This document shows positions 1 to 6,935 of a stretch of DNA of 7,751 bases, in pieces; position 1 is the first letter of the stretch; each line of letters opens with the position of its first letter. A program made the translations under genes and the position numbers. A model generated the notes under the pieces. The model was not told the origin of the DNA. It worked only from the letters and a program-made list of their open reading frames with translations, and did not search any database. Origin of the DNA: Candidatus Anoxychlamydiales bacterium (GTDB lineage: Bacteria; Chlamydiota; Chlamydiia; Chlamydiales; SM23-39); the NCBI GenBank assembly GCA_011064905.1, contig JAAKFW010000065.1, positions 1 through 7,751 on the forward strand, read 5' to 3'.

Positions 1-1
1 A

Positions 2-75
2 TGGGGCAAACAGGACTTGAACCTGTGACCGACGGGTTATGAGTCCGTTGCTCTAACCAACTGAGCTACTGCCCC
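2..75 (-). tRNA. tRNA with CAU anticodon (elongator Met, or Ile2 read after lysidine modification)
   Basis: Read on the minus strand, the sequence folds as a full cloverleaf: a 7-bp acceptor stem GGGGCAG/TTGCCCC with one G-T pair, a D arm GCTC/GAGC, an anticodon loop CTCATAA giving anticodon CAT, and a T arm ACAGG-TTCAAGT-CCTGT. The discriminator base is A, and the base after it is T, so the CCA tail is not encoded. A paired G1-C72 and the absence of three consecutive G-C pairs next to the anticodon argue against the initiator tRNA. CAU also occurs in tRNA-Ile2, whose C34 is changed to lysidine, and I cannot separate that from elongator Met by eye. The last anticodon-stem pair is A31-C39, a mismatch. 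The gene lies at the window edge but looks complete. Confidence 0.95.
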
Positions 76-92
76 TAGAAAAGTAAACAACT

Positions 93-121
93 ATAATAAA
101 TTATAAGATTCTATTATTCAA
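93..121 (-). promoter_or_regulatory. Candidate sigma70-type promoter for the tRNA
   Basis: On the minus strand, TTGAAT (complement of 116-121) and TATTAT (complement of 93-98) are separated by exactly 17 bases. They match the -35 consensus at four of six positions and the -10 consensus at five of six. The -10 box ends 17 bases before the tRNA 5' end, which leaves a short leader for RNase P to remove. In such AT-rich DNA chance matches are common, so this stays a candidate; read-through from the upstream 116-residue gene is the alternative. Confidence 0.4.
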
Positions 122-127
122 TATATT

Positions 128-478
128 TTAATAAATATCGTTTTCTGATATCAAAGTCTCTACTATTGCTATAGCATCTAATAGATCTTGAGCATTAGCT
201 TTAGATGGATTTTTTTGAATTGTTAAAATATATCTATCAAATTCTGAGAAAAGCTTCTCTAAAGCTTTTTTAGTCTCTGGTTTGTGATAAACACCTTTTT
301 TATGATTATCTATGTATTGCATCTCTTTAGATGCATTAATTATCATAGACATTTTTTCTTCTAAGGCTTCAGAATCGACAGCGCCTTTTACTTCTTTTTT
401 GAAATCTATAATCAGATTTTTAAAATACTTATGTGGGTCTTGATCTGGATTTGATGAAAAACTGGAAGGAAGTGACAT
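128..478 (-). CDS. Small charged helical protein, function unknown
   Basis: A 116-residue protein that I do not recognise. The first ~15 residues are rich in Ser, Pro, Asn and Asp and look disordered. The remainder is strongly charged, with acidic and Lys residues nearly balanced, and reads as three or four amphipathic helices. It has no signal peptide, no hydrophobic segment and no cysteine, so a soluble cytoplasmic protein is likely. The start is well supported: AGGAG (complement of 485-489) lies six bases before the ATG, one of the clearest Shine-Dalgarno sites in the window. It is transcribed towards the tRNA and diverges from the transporter gene. A polar, Ser-rich N terminus on a small helical protein would suit a type III secretion substrate or chaperone-like protein in a chlamydial host, but nothing in the sequence proves this. 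Confidence 0.75.
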   Translation of the reverse strand: MSLPSSFSSNPDQDPHKYFKNLIIDFKKEVKGAVDSEALEEKMSMIINASKEMQYIDNHKKGVYHKPETKKALEKLFSEFDRYILTIQKNPSKANAQDLLDAIAIVETLISENDIY

Positions 479-631
479 TTTTTTCTCCTTTTTTTTTATA
501 TTATCAAAAAAAAGATATTTCTAAAGAAAAAAGTATTAGATTAGCTATTTAGTTTCTATTTAAAAATTTTGATATATATTAAAAAAGAAGAAATTGAGTT
601 ATTATGATTATAAATTTTATTAAAAAAAAGT
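479..631. promoter_or_regulatory. Divergent AT-rich intergenic region
   Basis: These 153 bases separate the minus-strand small-protein gene from the plus-strand transporter gene, so promoters for both should lie here. The sequence is very AT-rich with long A and T runs. TATGAT (603-608) and TATAAA (609-614) resemble -10 boxes for the plus strand, and TTGATA (569-574) and TTGAGT (594-599) resemble -35 boxes, but no pair has proper spacing. I cannot place a promoter with confidence. No hairpin or repeat stands out. Confidence 0.4.
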
Positions 632-1867
632 ATGTTAGAAATATCAAAAATTAATTATTTAAAAAAAACGAAAAGAGCTTTAATTTCTACAGCGATTTTA
701 AATGCCCCACTCTTTAGCTTATATGGGTTAACGATATTCATTCTTAGAAAGGATCTAAAAGCTAGCGCTTTTCATTTAGCAATTATAACTATGCTCCGTC
801 CAATGCTTAGCTTTGTATCTTATTTTTGGAGCTCATATGTTTTTAATCGTGAAGATAAACTAAAAATAAACTTTTTGTGGGCTTCTTTTTTATCGTTTTT
901 TTTGTTTTTCTTGTTTCCTTTTGTAAATAGTATTTGGTTAGTTATTTTATCCTCTTCTATTTTTATGCTTTTTTATAGAGCTAAAACGCCTGCTTGGATG
1001 GAAATTGTAAAACTAAATATTGAAGAGAAAAAAAGAGATCAAATCTTTTCATATACAACATCTATTGCTTATTTCATTGGACCGATTCTTGCATTTGTTT
1101 TAGGGCCTCTTTTAGAAAAGGATTCTTTAATGTATAAAAACTTGTTTTTTATAGCTGCTTTATTTGCTCTTGTAAATATTTGGATTATCTCTAAAGTTCC
1201 TGTGAACCTAAAAAATAAAAATATTTTAAATCTAAAAAAAGAAAAACTCAGCATTTTAAAGCCAATAAAAGAGGGGATATCTTTATTAAGATCTAGAAAA
1301 GATTTTGCTTTTTTTCAGCTAGGCTATATGATTGCCGGTTTTGGTCTCATGCTAGTCCAACCAATAATTGCTATTTTTGCTGTTGATAAATTAAATGTAT
1401 CTTACAAAGAATACGCTTTTGCTATATTAATCTTTAAAGATTTAGCCTTTGTTGTAGCCTCTCCTATATGGGGTAAATATTTTGCTAAAATACATATTAT
1501 GAAACTCTCTGCAATCATGTTTTTTTCTTTTGCTCTTTTTATGATAGTCCTTCCGTTTGCGAGCTATAATATTTTGTGGTTTTATGTAGCGTTTATTTTA
1601 TATGGAATAGCATCTTCTGGCTCTCATCTTTTATGGAATCTCTCAGGACCAATTTTTGCTAAAAATGAAAATAGCTCAAAATATACTTCTGTAAACGTTT
1701 TTATGATAGCCATTCGAGGCTGCGTTGCTCCTGCTTTTGGAATCTTTTTATCTCTCTTTATTGCTCCTGCATATATCTTTTTTATAGGAGCTATGTTTTG
1801 CTTATTTAGCTTCTATTTAATCTTTAAAAAACAAAATGTTTTTGCTCACATAAATAAAAACAATTGA
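632..1867 (+). CDS. Major facilitator superfamily (MFS) transporter, substrate unknown
   Basis: A 411-residue integral membrane protein with about twelve hydrophobic segments, roughly at residues 17-37, 46-68, 81-97, 100-118, 143-163, 169-189, 226-250, 260-282, 290-310, 312-332, 353-375 and 378-398. A basic cytoplasmic loop (about 190-222, rich in Lys) splits them 6+6, which is the MFS layout at a normal family length. The loop between helices 2 and 3 (near FNREDKLK, 71-78) sits where the MFS signature A motif would be but is degenerate. Pro, Gly and Arg in helix 11 (IRGCVAPAFG, 361-370) may line the transport path. The substrate cannot be read from the sequence; drug or metabolite export and nutrient uptake are both possible. 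The ATG follows a run of A with no Shine-Dalgarno, yet no other start fits helix 1. The barrel-protein gene follows after 56 bases on the same strand, so co-transcription is possible. Confidence 0.88.
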   Translation: MLEISKINYLKKTKRALISTAILNAPLFSLYGLTIFILRKDLKASAFHLAIITMLRPMLSFVSYFWSSYVFNREDKLKINFLWASFLSFFLFFLFPFVNSIWLVILSSSIFMLFYRAKTPAWMEIVKLNIEEKKRDQIFSYTTSIAYFIGPILAFVLGPLLEKDSLMYKNLFFIAALFALVNIWIISKVPVNLKNKNILNLKKEKLSILKPIKEGISLLRSRKDFAFFQLGYMIAGFGLMLVQPIIAIFAVDKLNVSYKEYAFAILIFKDLAFVVASPIWGKYFAKIHIMKLSAIMFFSFALFMIVLPFASYNILWFYVAFILYGIASSGSHLLWNLSGPIFAKNENSSKYTSVNVFMIAIRGCVAPAFGIFLSLFIAPAYIFFIGAMFCLFSFYLIFKKQNVFAHINKNN

Positions 1868-1887
1868 TTTTAAAACATTAAGTTTAT

Positions 1888-1899
1888 TACATATATGTA
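1888..1899. promoter_or_regulatory. 12-bp perfect palindrome between transporter and barrel-protein genes
   Basis: TACATATATGTA is its own reverse complement and sits 25 bases before the ATG of the barrel-protein gene, inside an alternating AT tract. It could be a dimeric repressor site or part of a promoter; TTGATT at 1864-1869 lies 18 bases upstream of it. Alternating purine-pyrimidine tracts make such palindromes frequent by chance in AT-rich DNA, so function is uncertain. Confidence 0.2.
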
Positions 1900-1923
1900 T
1901 ATGGATATATATAGGTTGCCCAC

Positions 1924-3093
1924 ATGAAATTAAAATTTTGTATTTTCTTTCTTTTAATATCAGCAAATCTTTTATTTGCAGAAAATAAAGATGACATTGT
2001 ACTAAATCGATCAGATAATATTCCAAAGGAAAATATTGAAGGTGCAGATGATCAATATTTTGAAGGTTATTTGCAAGCTTTAGTCGATATGCATTTTTAT
2101 GAATATAAAGTCGTAGTTATAGTAAAAGATAGAAATGTGTGGCTTTCTAATGTACCAAAAAATGCACTCATGGCTTCTAGTATCATTTCTTTTTTAAAAG
2201 ATGTTCCTGGTGTTAAAAGGGTAGTTGTAATAAATGGAGTTCCCCCTGAAGAGTTAGAAGCGAGAGAAAAATATGTAATGAGACCAAAAGTTAATGGCAT
2301 TTGGTTTCCGCAAGCAACAGTGCTTTTCCAGCCAATGCTTGCAAATCCTCGTCAAGTAATTTACTCAATTGGTTATAGAGGTGGTGACAGCGTAGCTGGA
2401 GAAACAGCTGTTCCTGTATCTCTAGGAGATGACTTTCCAATCTTTAGATGGCTCGATGTTTTTAGGTGGCATGCAGATGTTCAAATAGGAATAGAAGCAG
2501 GTATTTGGTCTATTTTTAATATGGACCCAAAACCAAATATCGGAGGAGGAACAGCTCTATTTAATACAGATTTTTACGGAGGAATTCCGCTTGTCTATTC
2601 TGTAAATAAATGGGCATGGAGACTACGACTATACCATATCTCTTCTCATTTAGGAGATGAGTTTTTAGTAAACAATCCAGGCTTTGATAGAAAAAACCCG
2701 AGTTTTGAAGTTGTAGATCTGTTTTTTCAATATCAAGCATATGAGCAGCTAAGATTATACGCCGGAGCCGGAATTATTTTACATAGCGATGGAACCTTTC
2801 CTATGAAACACGGATATTTTGAATATGGTTTTGAAGCAAGCTTTTGGGGTTCTAAAATCTATTATCATAATCTTTTCGGAACCTTTTTTGTAGCTACCTA
2901 TTTTAGAAATTGGCAGCTTAATGACTTTCATTTAGATGGAACTTATCTTTTTGGTTATGAATGGTCCAAACTTCAAGGTGTCGGTAGAAAAATTAGAATT
3001 TACGGTGAATACCACCATGGATATTCCCCAGATGGCCAATTCATGAATAGAAGAACAAGTTATTGGTCTGTTAAAGTAGCTTACGGATTTTAA
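1924..3093 (+). CDS. DUF1207-like secreted protein, probable outer-membrane beta-barrel with BON-like N-terminal region
   Basis: A 389-residue exported protein. Residues 1-19 are a signal peptide: two lysines, a hydrophobic core, then LLFA before Glu20, a typical signal peptidase I site. Residues ~42-105 (EGYLQALVDMHFYEY, then VWLSNVPKN, then DVPGVKRVVVING) have the alternating helix-strand pattern and GV-x-x-V ending of a BON domain. From ~145 to the end, alternating aromatic and polar strands with Gly-rich turns continue to a C-terminal ...VKVAYGF; a final Phe is the usual barrel-assembly (BAM) signal. The barrel-like part carries the motif YHISSHLGDEF (237-247), which I recall as typical of DUF1207, a family reported mainly from chlamydiae. 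An AGG (1913-1915) eight bases upstream supports the start. It probably sits in the outer membrane; its function is unknown. The gene converges with the beta-helix protein gene. Confidence 0.8.
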   Translation: MKLKFCIFFLLISANLLFAENKDDIVLNRSDNIPKENIEGADDQYFEGYLQALVDMHFYEYKVVVIVKDRNVWLSNVPKNALMASSIISFLKDVPGVKRVVVINGVPPEELEAREKYVMRPKVNGIWFPQATVLFQPMLANPRQVIYSIGYRGGDSVAGETAVPVSLGDDFPIFRWLDVFRWHADVQIGIEAGIWSIFNMDPKPNIGGGTALFNTDFYGGIPLVYSVNKWAWRLRLYHISSHLGDEFLVNNPGFDRKNPSFEVVDLFFQYQAYEQLRLYAGAGIILHSDGTFPMKHGYFEYGFEASFWGSKIYYHNLFGTFFVATYFRNWQLNDFHLDGTYLFGYEWSKLQGVGRKIRIYGEYHHGYSPDGQFMNRRTSYWSVKVAYGF

Positions 3094-3155
3094 TAGCCTT
3101 AAAGCAGTTGTATAGCTTAAAAAAGTTATCTATAATTTATTACTTGAAAATTAAT
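3094..3155. other. Short convergent intergenic region, no clear terminator
   Basis: Two genes end towards each other here, 62 bases apart. An imperfect inverted repeat (TTAAAGC ... GCTTAA, around 3099-3121, one bulged A) is followed by a run of A, and AAGT/ACTT arms around 3125-3145 could form a second weak stem. Neither has a strong G-C stem plus T run, so a bidirectional terminator is possible but weakly supported. Confidence 0.25.
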
Positions 3156-3758
3156 TTAAGATTTGCATTTATCTAAAATTTCACTCAGCTTAGGCTCTTG
3201 AATATTAAAATCATCAACTAAAGCATCCTTTATTTTTTCTATATCTGTTAGCTCTTTTTCAGGAAAGTAATGACTATTCCCATATCCAATTATAGGTAAA
3301 CTACCAACTTTGATAATGTAATTATTTGGACAGAATTGTATGTTAGGAAAAGATTTGATATCACCTAAAAGCAACATTTTATCAGCTGAAATATAACTAT
3401 AGCCATTACAATGAATATCTTCTCTAAAAATAATTTGTTTGCCTTTCAGAGAAATATTACTGTATCGACTTATAATTTCTGCATTAAGATCTAAACAACC
3501 TTTTGACGTTAGCTCTATTTCTTCATCAGAATGAACTGTATTATTTACCAAAATTGATTCGGCAACAATTCTTATTCTTACACAATCAATTTCACCATTT
3601 ATAGTTACGTTTTTTGCAGCTATTGTTATTCCATCCGAACTTATAAAAAGAGGACTTCTATATCTTAAGTTTCCCTCTATTATTAAATCAGCATTTGGAT
3701 CTTCAAAAGAATAATTTTTGCGATTTAAATTATTTTTAATAGTTACTGTGTATTTCAT
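3156..3758 (-). CDS. Protein with 18-21-residue beta-helix repeats, function unknown
   Basis: A 200-residue protein. Between residues ~44 and 134 at least five imperfect repeats begin at about I44, I62, I81, I102 and S121, a spacing of 18 to 21 residues. Each reads roughly as I-x-I-x-(S/A)-(D/E/K)-x-(I/V/L)-x-(L/I)-x-x-x-I, as in right-handed parallel beta-helices; the filamentous haemagglutinin repeats (about 19 residues) and bactofilins are comparable. Residues ~140-165 form a Gly/Pro-containing cap, and 166-200 an acidic helical tail ending CKS. There is no signal peptide or membrane segment, so it is cytoplasmic or leaves by a route not needing one. The ATG follows a run of A and a single G, without a Shine-Dalgarno. 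It lies 70 bases downstream of the LOG-like gene on the same strand. It could be a cytoskeletal scaffold, an effector or an adhesin-like piece; none is proven. Confidence 0.72.
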   Translation of the reverse strand: MKYTVTIKNNLNRKNYSFEDPNADLIIEGNLRYRSPLFISSDGITIAAKNVTINGEIDCVRIRIVAESILVNNTVHSDEEIELTSKGCLDLNAEIISRYSNISLKGKQIIFREDIHCNGYSYISADKMLLLGDIKSFPNIQFCPNNYIIKVGSLPIIGYGNSHYFPEKELTDIEKIKDALVDDFNIQEPKLSEILDKCKS

Positions 3759-3828
3759 CTTTTTTAAATATTTAAAATTAATGTTAGATCAAAAATTTTA
3801 CAGCAAAAGGATAGCTATAGTAAAGAAG

Positions 3829-5943
3829 TTAATAATTTGAACAAAAGCCTTCTTGATAAATCGGACCTTTCCTTCCGATAGGTAATTTATTTTCAAAAAA
3901 ATCTTTGTAAATTTTTAAACCTTGCTCAGCTGTTTGAATTGCATAAAAGCAATTAGAGACCCACTCTGATCCTTTTATAGTTCCGGATTTTAGATTCATC
4001 TGAAACCTTGATGTGATTTTTCCCGTCCAGTAATCATTACTTCCAAAAAGAAGTATAGGATTTGCTGGAGAAGAGCCTGTTTTTCTATTTACCTCTTCTA
4101 ATAAAAGTTCAAAATCAGCTCCAATACCTCCCATTAAAAACATCGGAAAATCTAAATAGAATTCAGCTTGTCTTTCAACTAATCGATCTAATCTATATGT
4201 CATTTTAGCATCAATGTACGGATTTACCTTTTGCTCGTTTACAACTGAAGATCCATTTGTTCTAAAATCTGCTAAATTAGCGCAAGATAAAATTTTTAGC
4301 TCTTTTGCAATTTTATTACCAAGTTCCATAGCGCCAGGACCTCCTCCTGTAACTAAAGCAAGTGGTGTATTTTCACAAAGAAGAGGATGATCTACTTTTT
4401 CTCTTAATTTTAAAACTCCATTGAGTAACTTTTTTAGCTCTTCATCAAATCTTCCGGCTATTAAATTAGATCCATAAACCCCAAAAAATGTAGCTTTTCT
4501 AAACTCATTTATTAAATTTACCGGAACAAACATTCCAGCGTCTTTTTGAGGTCTTAAGACGTATTGCAAAACTTTTTTACTTGCATTATCTATCCAAAAA
4601 ACTGGAATTGCAAATTTAGCAAGGTCTAGTAAAAAAGCTCTATCTTCATGAGAGAAAAACTCATCGTTAGATCTAGATGGATATTGAAAATATACTCCTT
4701 TAACATTTCCTTGAATTGGATCAGAGAGTAGCATCTTTTTAAGAAGTGGAGAGGGGAAGTGTCTGGTTAATAAAATGCCTTGAGATGTAATAAGGCCATC
4801 TTCAATAGCTTTTAAAAAGGGATATGATGGCTGCTCTTTTATATATTTTTCTACTAATTGAGCCTGAATCTCCGGTTCATCTAAACCCGGAAAATCATGT
4901 TTTTCTGGGTTTTTAACTATCCAGGAGTTTTCATTTAACTTATCTAGTTCTGTTCCTTTTACAATGTATACTGAAGCTAATTGATTTTCAGGTTTTGGTG
5001 CTGTTTCTATAGCATCAAATAAAACTTTGGGATCTTCTAGTTTTTCTTGGAGTTGATCCCGATCTTCAAAAAAGACGTATTCTCTATGTGGCTCTAATGT
5101 ATAAAACTCTAGAGGAATATGTTTTAATTCGATATTAGAAGATCCATAAAACTCATAGATATCTCCGGATGCTAAAGTATTTGGTTCCAAGATACATGCA
5201 GATGTATGATGAAAACCTTTTGGCAAATAGGTTTCAGATACCTTTGCAAAAACAGTTCTAATGTAGAGAGGATCTGTTTTAACAAGTAGACAATCATCTT
5301 TTTGAATATCTGTTTTTGTATTAGCTTCAAATTTCTGATAGAGTTTTAAAAGCTCTCTTGTCGGATAATTTTTATAAGATAATATTTTAGATAGCGCCGG
5401 CAAGAAATTTTCAATTTCATGTATATAAGAAATCTTTCCTTTTTTTATAGGTAAAAAAGCTATAGTGTATCCATCTTTTTTCTCTAAAATCAGCTCTCCA
5501 TCTTTTCTCTCTTTAAATGATAAAAGAGGTCTGTTCAATCTATCCTTTCTTAAAAACATTCGAGTTAAATATGAAGGATCTCTAACTTTTCTTGACTCTT
5601 CTTGAACAAATAGCTTGCCGATATAATCATTTTTTCTCAGTAAGCTTATCATTTTTTGAGCTACTGGAGTATGCGCTATTATCTCAATTAATATTTCAGC
5701 TGTTTTTTTTGCTTTACTAAGATCTATCTCTTTTTTTAGAGCATCAACACCTAGTTGCGCTAGAGTGCTTTTTAGATTAAATAAAATGTTTTCTTCTTTA
5801 GTTTCAAATCCTAAAAAAGCATTGGAGATATCTTTGATTTTGATAGTAGCTAATACTTTTTTTTCATCTATCTTTTTTATATCTACAATAAATCCATCTT
5901 CAGTTATTAAATCAAAATGTGTGGATAGAAGATAATTTTTCAT
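3829..5943 (-). CDS. Large protein with C-terminal LOG-like (lysine decarboxylase-like) domain
   Basis: A 704-residue soluble protein. The last ~220 residues resemble the LOG/TIGR00730 Rossmann fold: FFGVYGSN (486-493) in the place of the first nucleotide-binding strand, GGGPGAME (533-540) matching the LOG motif GGGxxGxM, VERQ (589-592) in place of MxxRK, and MGGIGADFE (604-612) in place of PGGxGTxxE. The Arg (R591) and Glu (E612) used for catalysis in LOG enzymes appear retained, while Pro and Thr of the second motif are Met and Ala. LOG enzymes hydrolyse nucleoside 5'-monophosphates to base and ribose 5-phosphate. Residues 1-~470 match nothing I recognise; they include a charged N-terminal part and HREYVFFEDRDQL (286-298). 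A weak GAG-containing site lies about seven bases before the ATG. It diverges from the MYG1-like gene. From memory CT387 of C. trachomatis sits in a comparable position, so this may be its counterpart; unverified. Confidence 0.85.
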   Translation of the reverse strand: MKNYLLSTHFDLITEDGFIVDIKKIDEKKVLATIKIKDISNAFLGFETKEENILFNLKSTLAQLGVDALKKEIDLSKAKKTAEILIEIIAHTPVAQKMISLLRKNDYIGKLFVQEESRKVRDPSYLTRMFLRKDRLNRPLLSFKERKDGELILEKKDGYTIAFLPIKKGKISYIHEIENFLPALSKILSYKNYPTRELLKLYQKFEANTKTDIQKDDCLLVKTDPLYIRTVFAKVSETYLPKGFHHTSACILEPNTLASGDIYEFYGSSNIELKHIPLEFYTLEPHREYVFFEDRDQLQEKLEDPKVLFDAIETAPKPENQLASVYIVKGTELDKLNENSWIVKNPEKHDFPGLDEPEIQAQLVEKYIKEQPSYPFLKAIEDGLITSQGILLTRHFPSPLLKKMLLSDPIQGNVKGVYFQYPSRSNDEFFSHEDRAFLLDLAKFAIPVFWIDNASKKVLQYVLRPQKDAGMFVPVNLINEFRKATFFGVYGSNLIAGRFDEELKKLLNGVLKLREKVDHPLLCENTPLALVTGGGPGAMELGNKIAKELKILSCANLADFRTNGSSVVNEQKVNPYIDAKMTYRLDRLVERQAEFYLDFPMFLMGGIGADFELLLEEVNRKTGSSPANPILLFGSNDYWTGKITSRFQMNLKSGTIKGSEWVSNCFYAIQTAEQGLKIYKDFFENKLPIGRKGPIYQEGFCSNY

Positions 5944-5954
5944 AATTCACTCTT

Positions 5955-5985
5955 TTGACTCCATTATTAAAAATTTAAATTTAAT
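5955..5985 (+). promoter_or_regulatory. Candidate promoter for the MYG1-HIT pair
   Basis: TTGACT (5955-5960) matches the -35 consensus at five of six positions. The best -10 hexamers nearby are TAAATT (5976-5981, spacer 15) and TTTAAT (5980-5985, spacer 19), so spacing is not ideal. Transcription would start about 45 bases before the MYG1-like ATG. An alternative, TTGTAG (6001-6006) with TATAAA (6022-6027, spacer 15), would leave a leader of only a few bases. The 95-base gap must also hold the promoter of the divergent LOG-like gene, for which I see no clear pair. Confidence 0.3.
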
Positions 5986-6038
5986 GAGCTAGAGAATTTC
6001 TTGTAGTTAAATTTTCGACGATATAAACTTATCTGATT

Positions 6039-6935
6039 ATGGAAAAAGAAATTATAAAAAGAAGCTTTGGTACTCATGATGGGTCATTTCATGCAGATGA
6101 AGTTTGCGCATGCGCTCTGCTTCTCTTATTTGATCTTATCGATAAAGATAAAATCTCTAGATCCAGAGATCAAATAACAATAGATCAATGTGAATATGTT
6201 TGCGATGTTGGTGGCAAGTATGATCCCAAAATTAAAAGATTTGATCATCATCAAAAGGGATATATTGGAGATTTAGCTAGCGCTGGAATGATTCTTCTTT
6301 ATTTAAAAAATCAAGCCTTCATAGATAAAACACTCTATGAACATCTCAATTACTCTTTAATTAAAAATGTAGATGCTCACGACATTGGTAAAACTGAAAA
6401 TAGAGGTTATTCCTTCTCTCAAATTATCGCTAACTTTCTTCCAATCGACTACAACGCCTCTAGTAAAGAAAGATTATCTTCTTTTTTAAAAGCTGTTGAA
6501 TTCTCTTTTGGTCATCTAAAAAGGATGCAAGAGCGCTTTTTTTACTCTAAAAAATGCTCCCATAAAGTTAAAAAGGCAATGGAGTCTAACAAAAAATATC
6601 TACTTTTTGAAGAGTCTATTCCTTGGCTTGATGCTTTCTTTGAGCTAGGTGGAGAGGCTCACAAAGCCCTTTTTGTTGTTATGCCAACACAAAGCCATTA
6701 TAAGCTAAGAGCTATTCCTCCTGATTCCAACTCTCGTATGAAAGTAAGGTTTCCTCTTCCCTTAGAATGGGCCGGTCTTCACGATAAAGATCTTCAAAAA
6801 GTCTCAAAAATAGATGGAGCTATATTTTGTCATAAAGGTAGGTTCATATCTATTTGGAAGACTAAAGAAGATGCTATTAAAGCTCTGAAATATGTATTTA
6901 AAAAAGCAGGTATTGATTATGGTAACGATCTTTGA
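6039..6935 (+). CDS. MYG1 family (UPF0160) DHH-type phosphoesterase, probable exonuclease
   Basis: A 298-residue protein with the full set of MYG1 motifs: GTHDGSFHADE (11-21; H13, H18, D20), DVGGKYD (56-62), RFDHHQKGY (67-75; the DHH triad D69-H70-H71) and NVDAHDIG (110-117). These Asp and His residues bind the metal ions. The C-terminal part holds LPLEWAGL (240-247) and FCHKGRFI (263-270), which correspond to the conserved MYG1 tail. Length is normal for a compact bacterial member. Eukaryotic MYG1 is a 3'-5' RNA exonuclease; bacterial members are often labelled metal-dependent hydrolases, and the substrate here is unproven. No signal peptide, so cytoplasmic. There is no Shine-Dalgarno before the ATG, but no other ATG precedes the first motif. 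The gene overlaps the HIT gene by 17 bases, which suggests translational coupling. From memory the C. trachomatis counterpart is CT386. Confidence 0.92.
   Translation: MEKEIIKRSFGTHDGSFHADEVCACALLLLFDLIDKDKISRSRDQITIDQCEYVCDVGGKYDPKIKRFDHHQKGYIGDLASAGMILLYLKNQAFIDKTLYEHLNYSLIKNVDAHDIGKTENRGYSFSQIIANFLPIDYNASSKERLSSFLKAVEFSFGHLKRMQERFFYSKKCSHKVKKAMESNKKYLLFEESIPWLDAFFELGGEAHKALFVVMPTQSHYKLRAIPPDSNSRMKVRFPLPLEWAGLHDKDLQKVSKIDGAIFCHKGRFISIWKTKEDAIKALKYVFKKAGIDYGNDL
6906..6910 (+). promoter_or_regulatory. Shine-Dalgarno-like site deciding the HIT gene start
   Basis: GCAGG lies inside the end of the MYG1-like gene, eight bases before the ATG at 6919. The earlier in-frame ATG at 6892 has no such site and would add nine residues absent from HIT proteins. 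Confidence 0.45.

Noticed and set aside
1069..1254. Minus-strand open frame of 61 codons
   Set aside because: It lies entirely inside the transporter gene, antisense, with no ribosome site and a Phe/Lys-rich shadow composition.
1817..2026. Minus-strand open frame of 69 codons
   Set aside because: It covers the transporter end, the intergenic gap and the signal peptide region of the next gene in antisense; no family features.
2097..2300. Minus-strand open frame of 67 codons
   Set aside because: Antisense shadow of the BON-like part of the barrel-protein gene; Thr/Phe-rich without motifs.
6892..6918. Earlier in-frame ATG for the HIT gene
   Set aside because: It adds nine residues not seen in HIT proteins and increases the overlap with the MYG1-like gene; the ATG at 6919 has a better upstream site.
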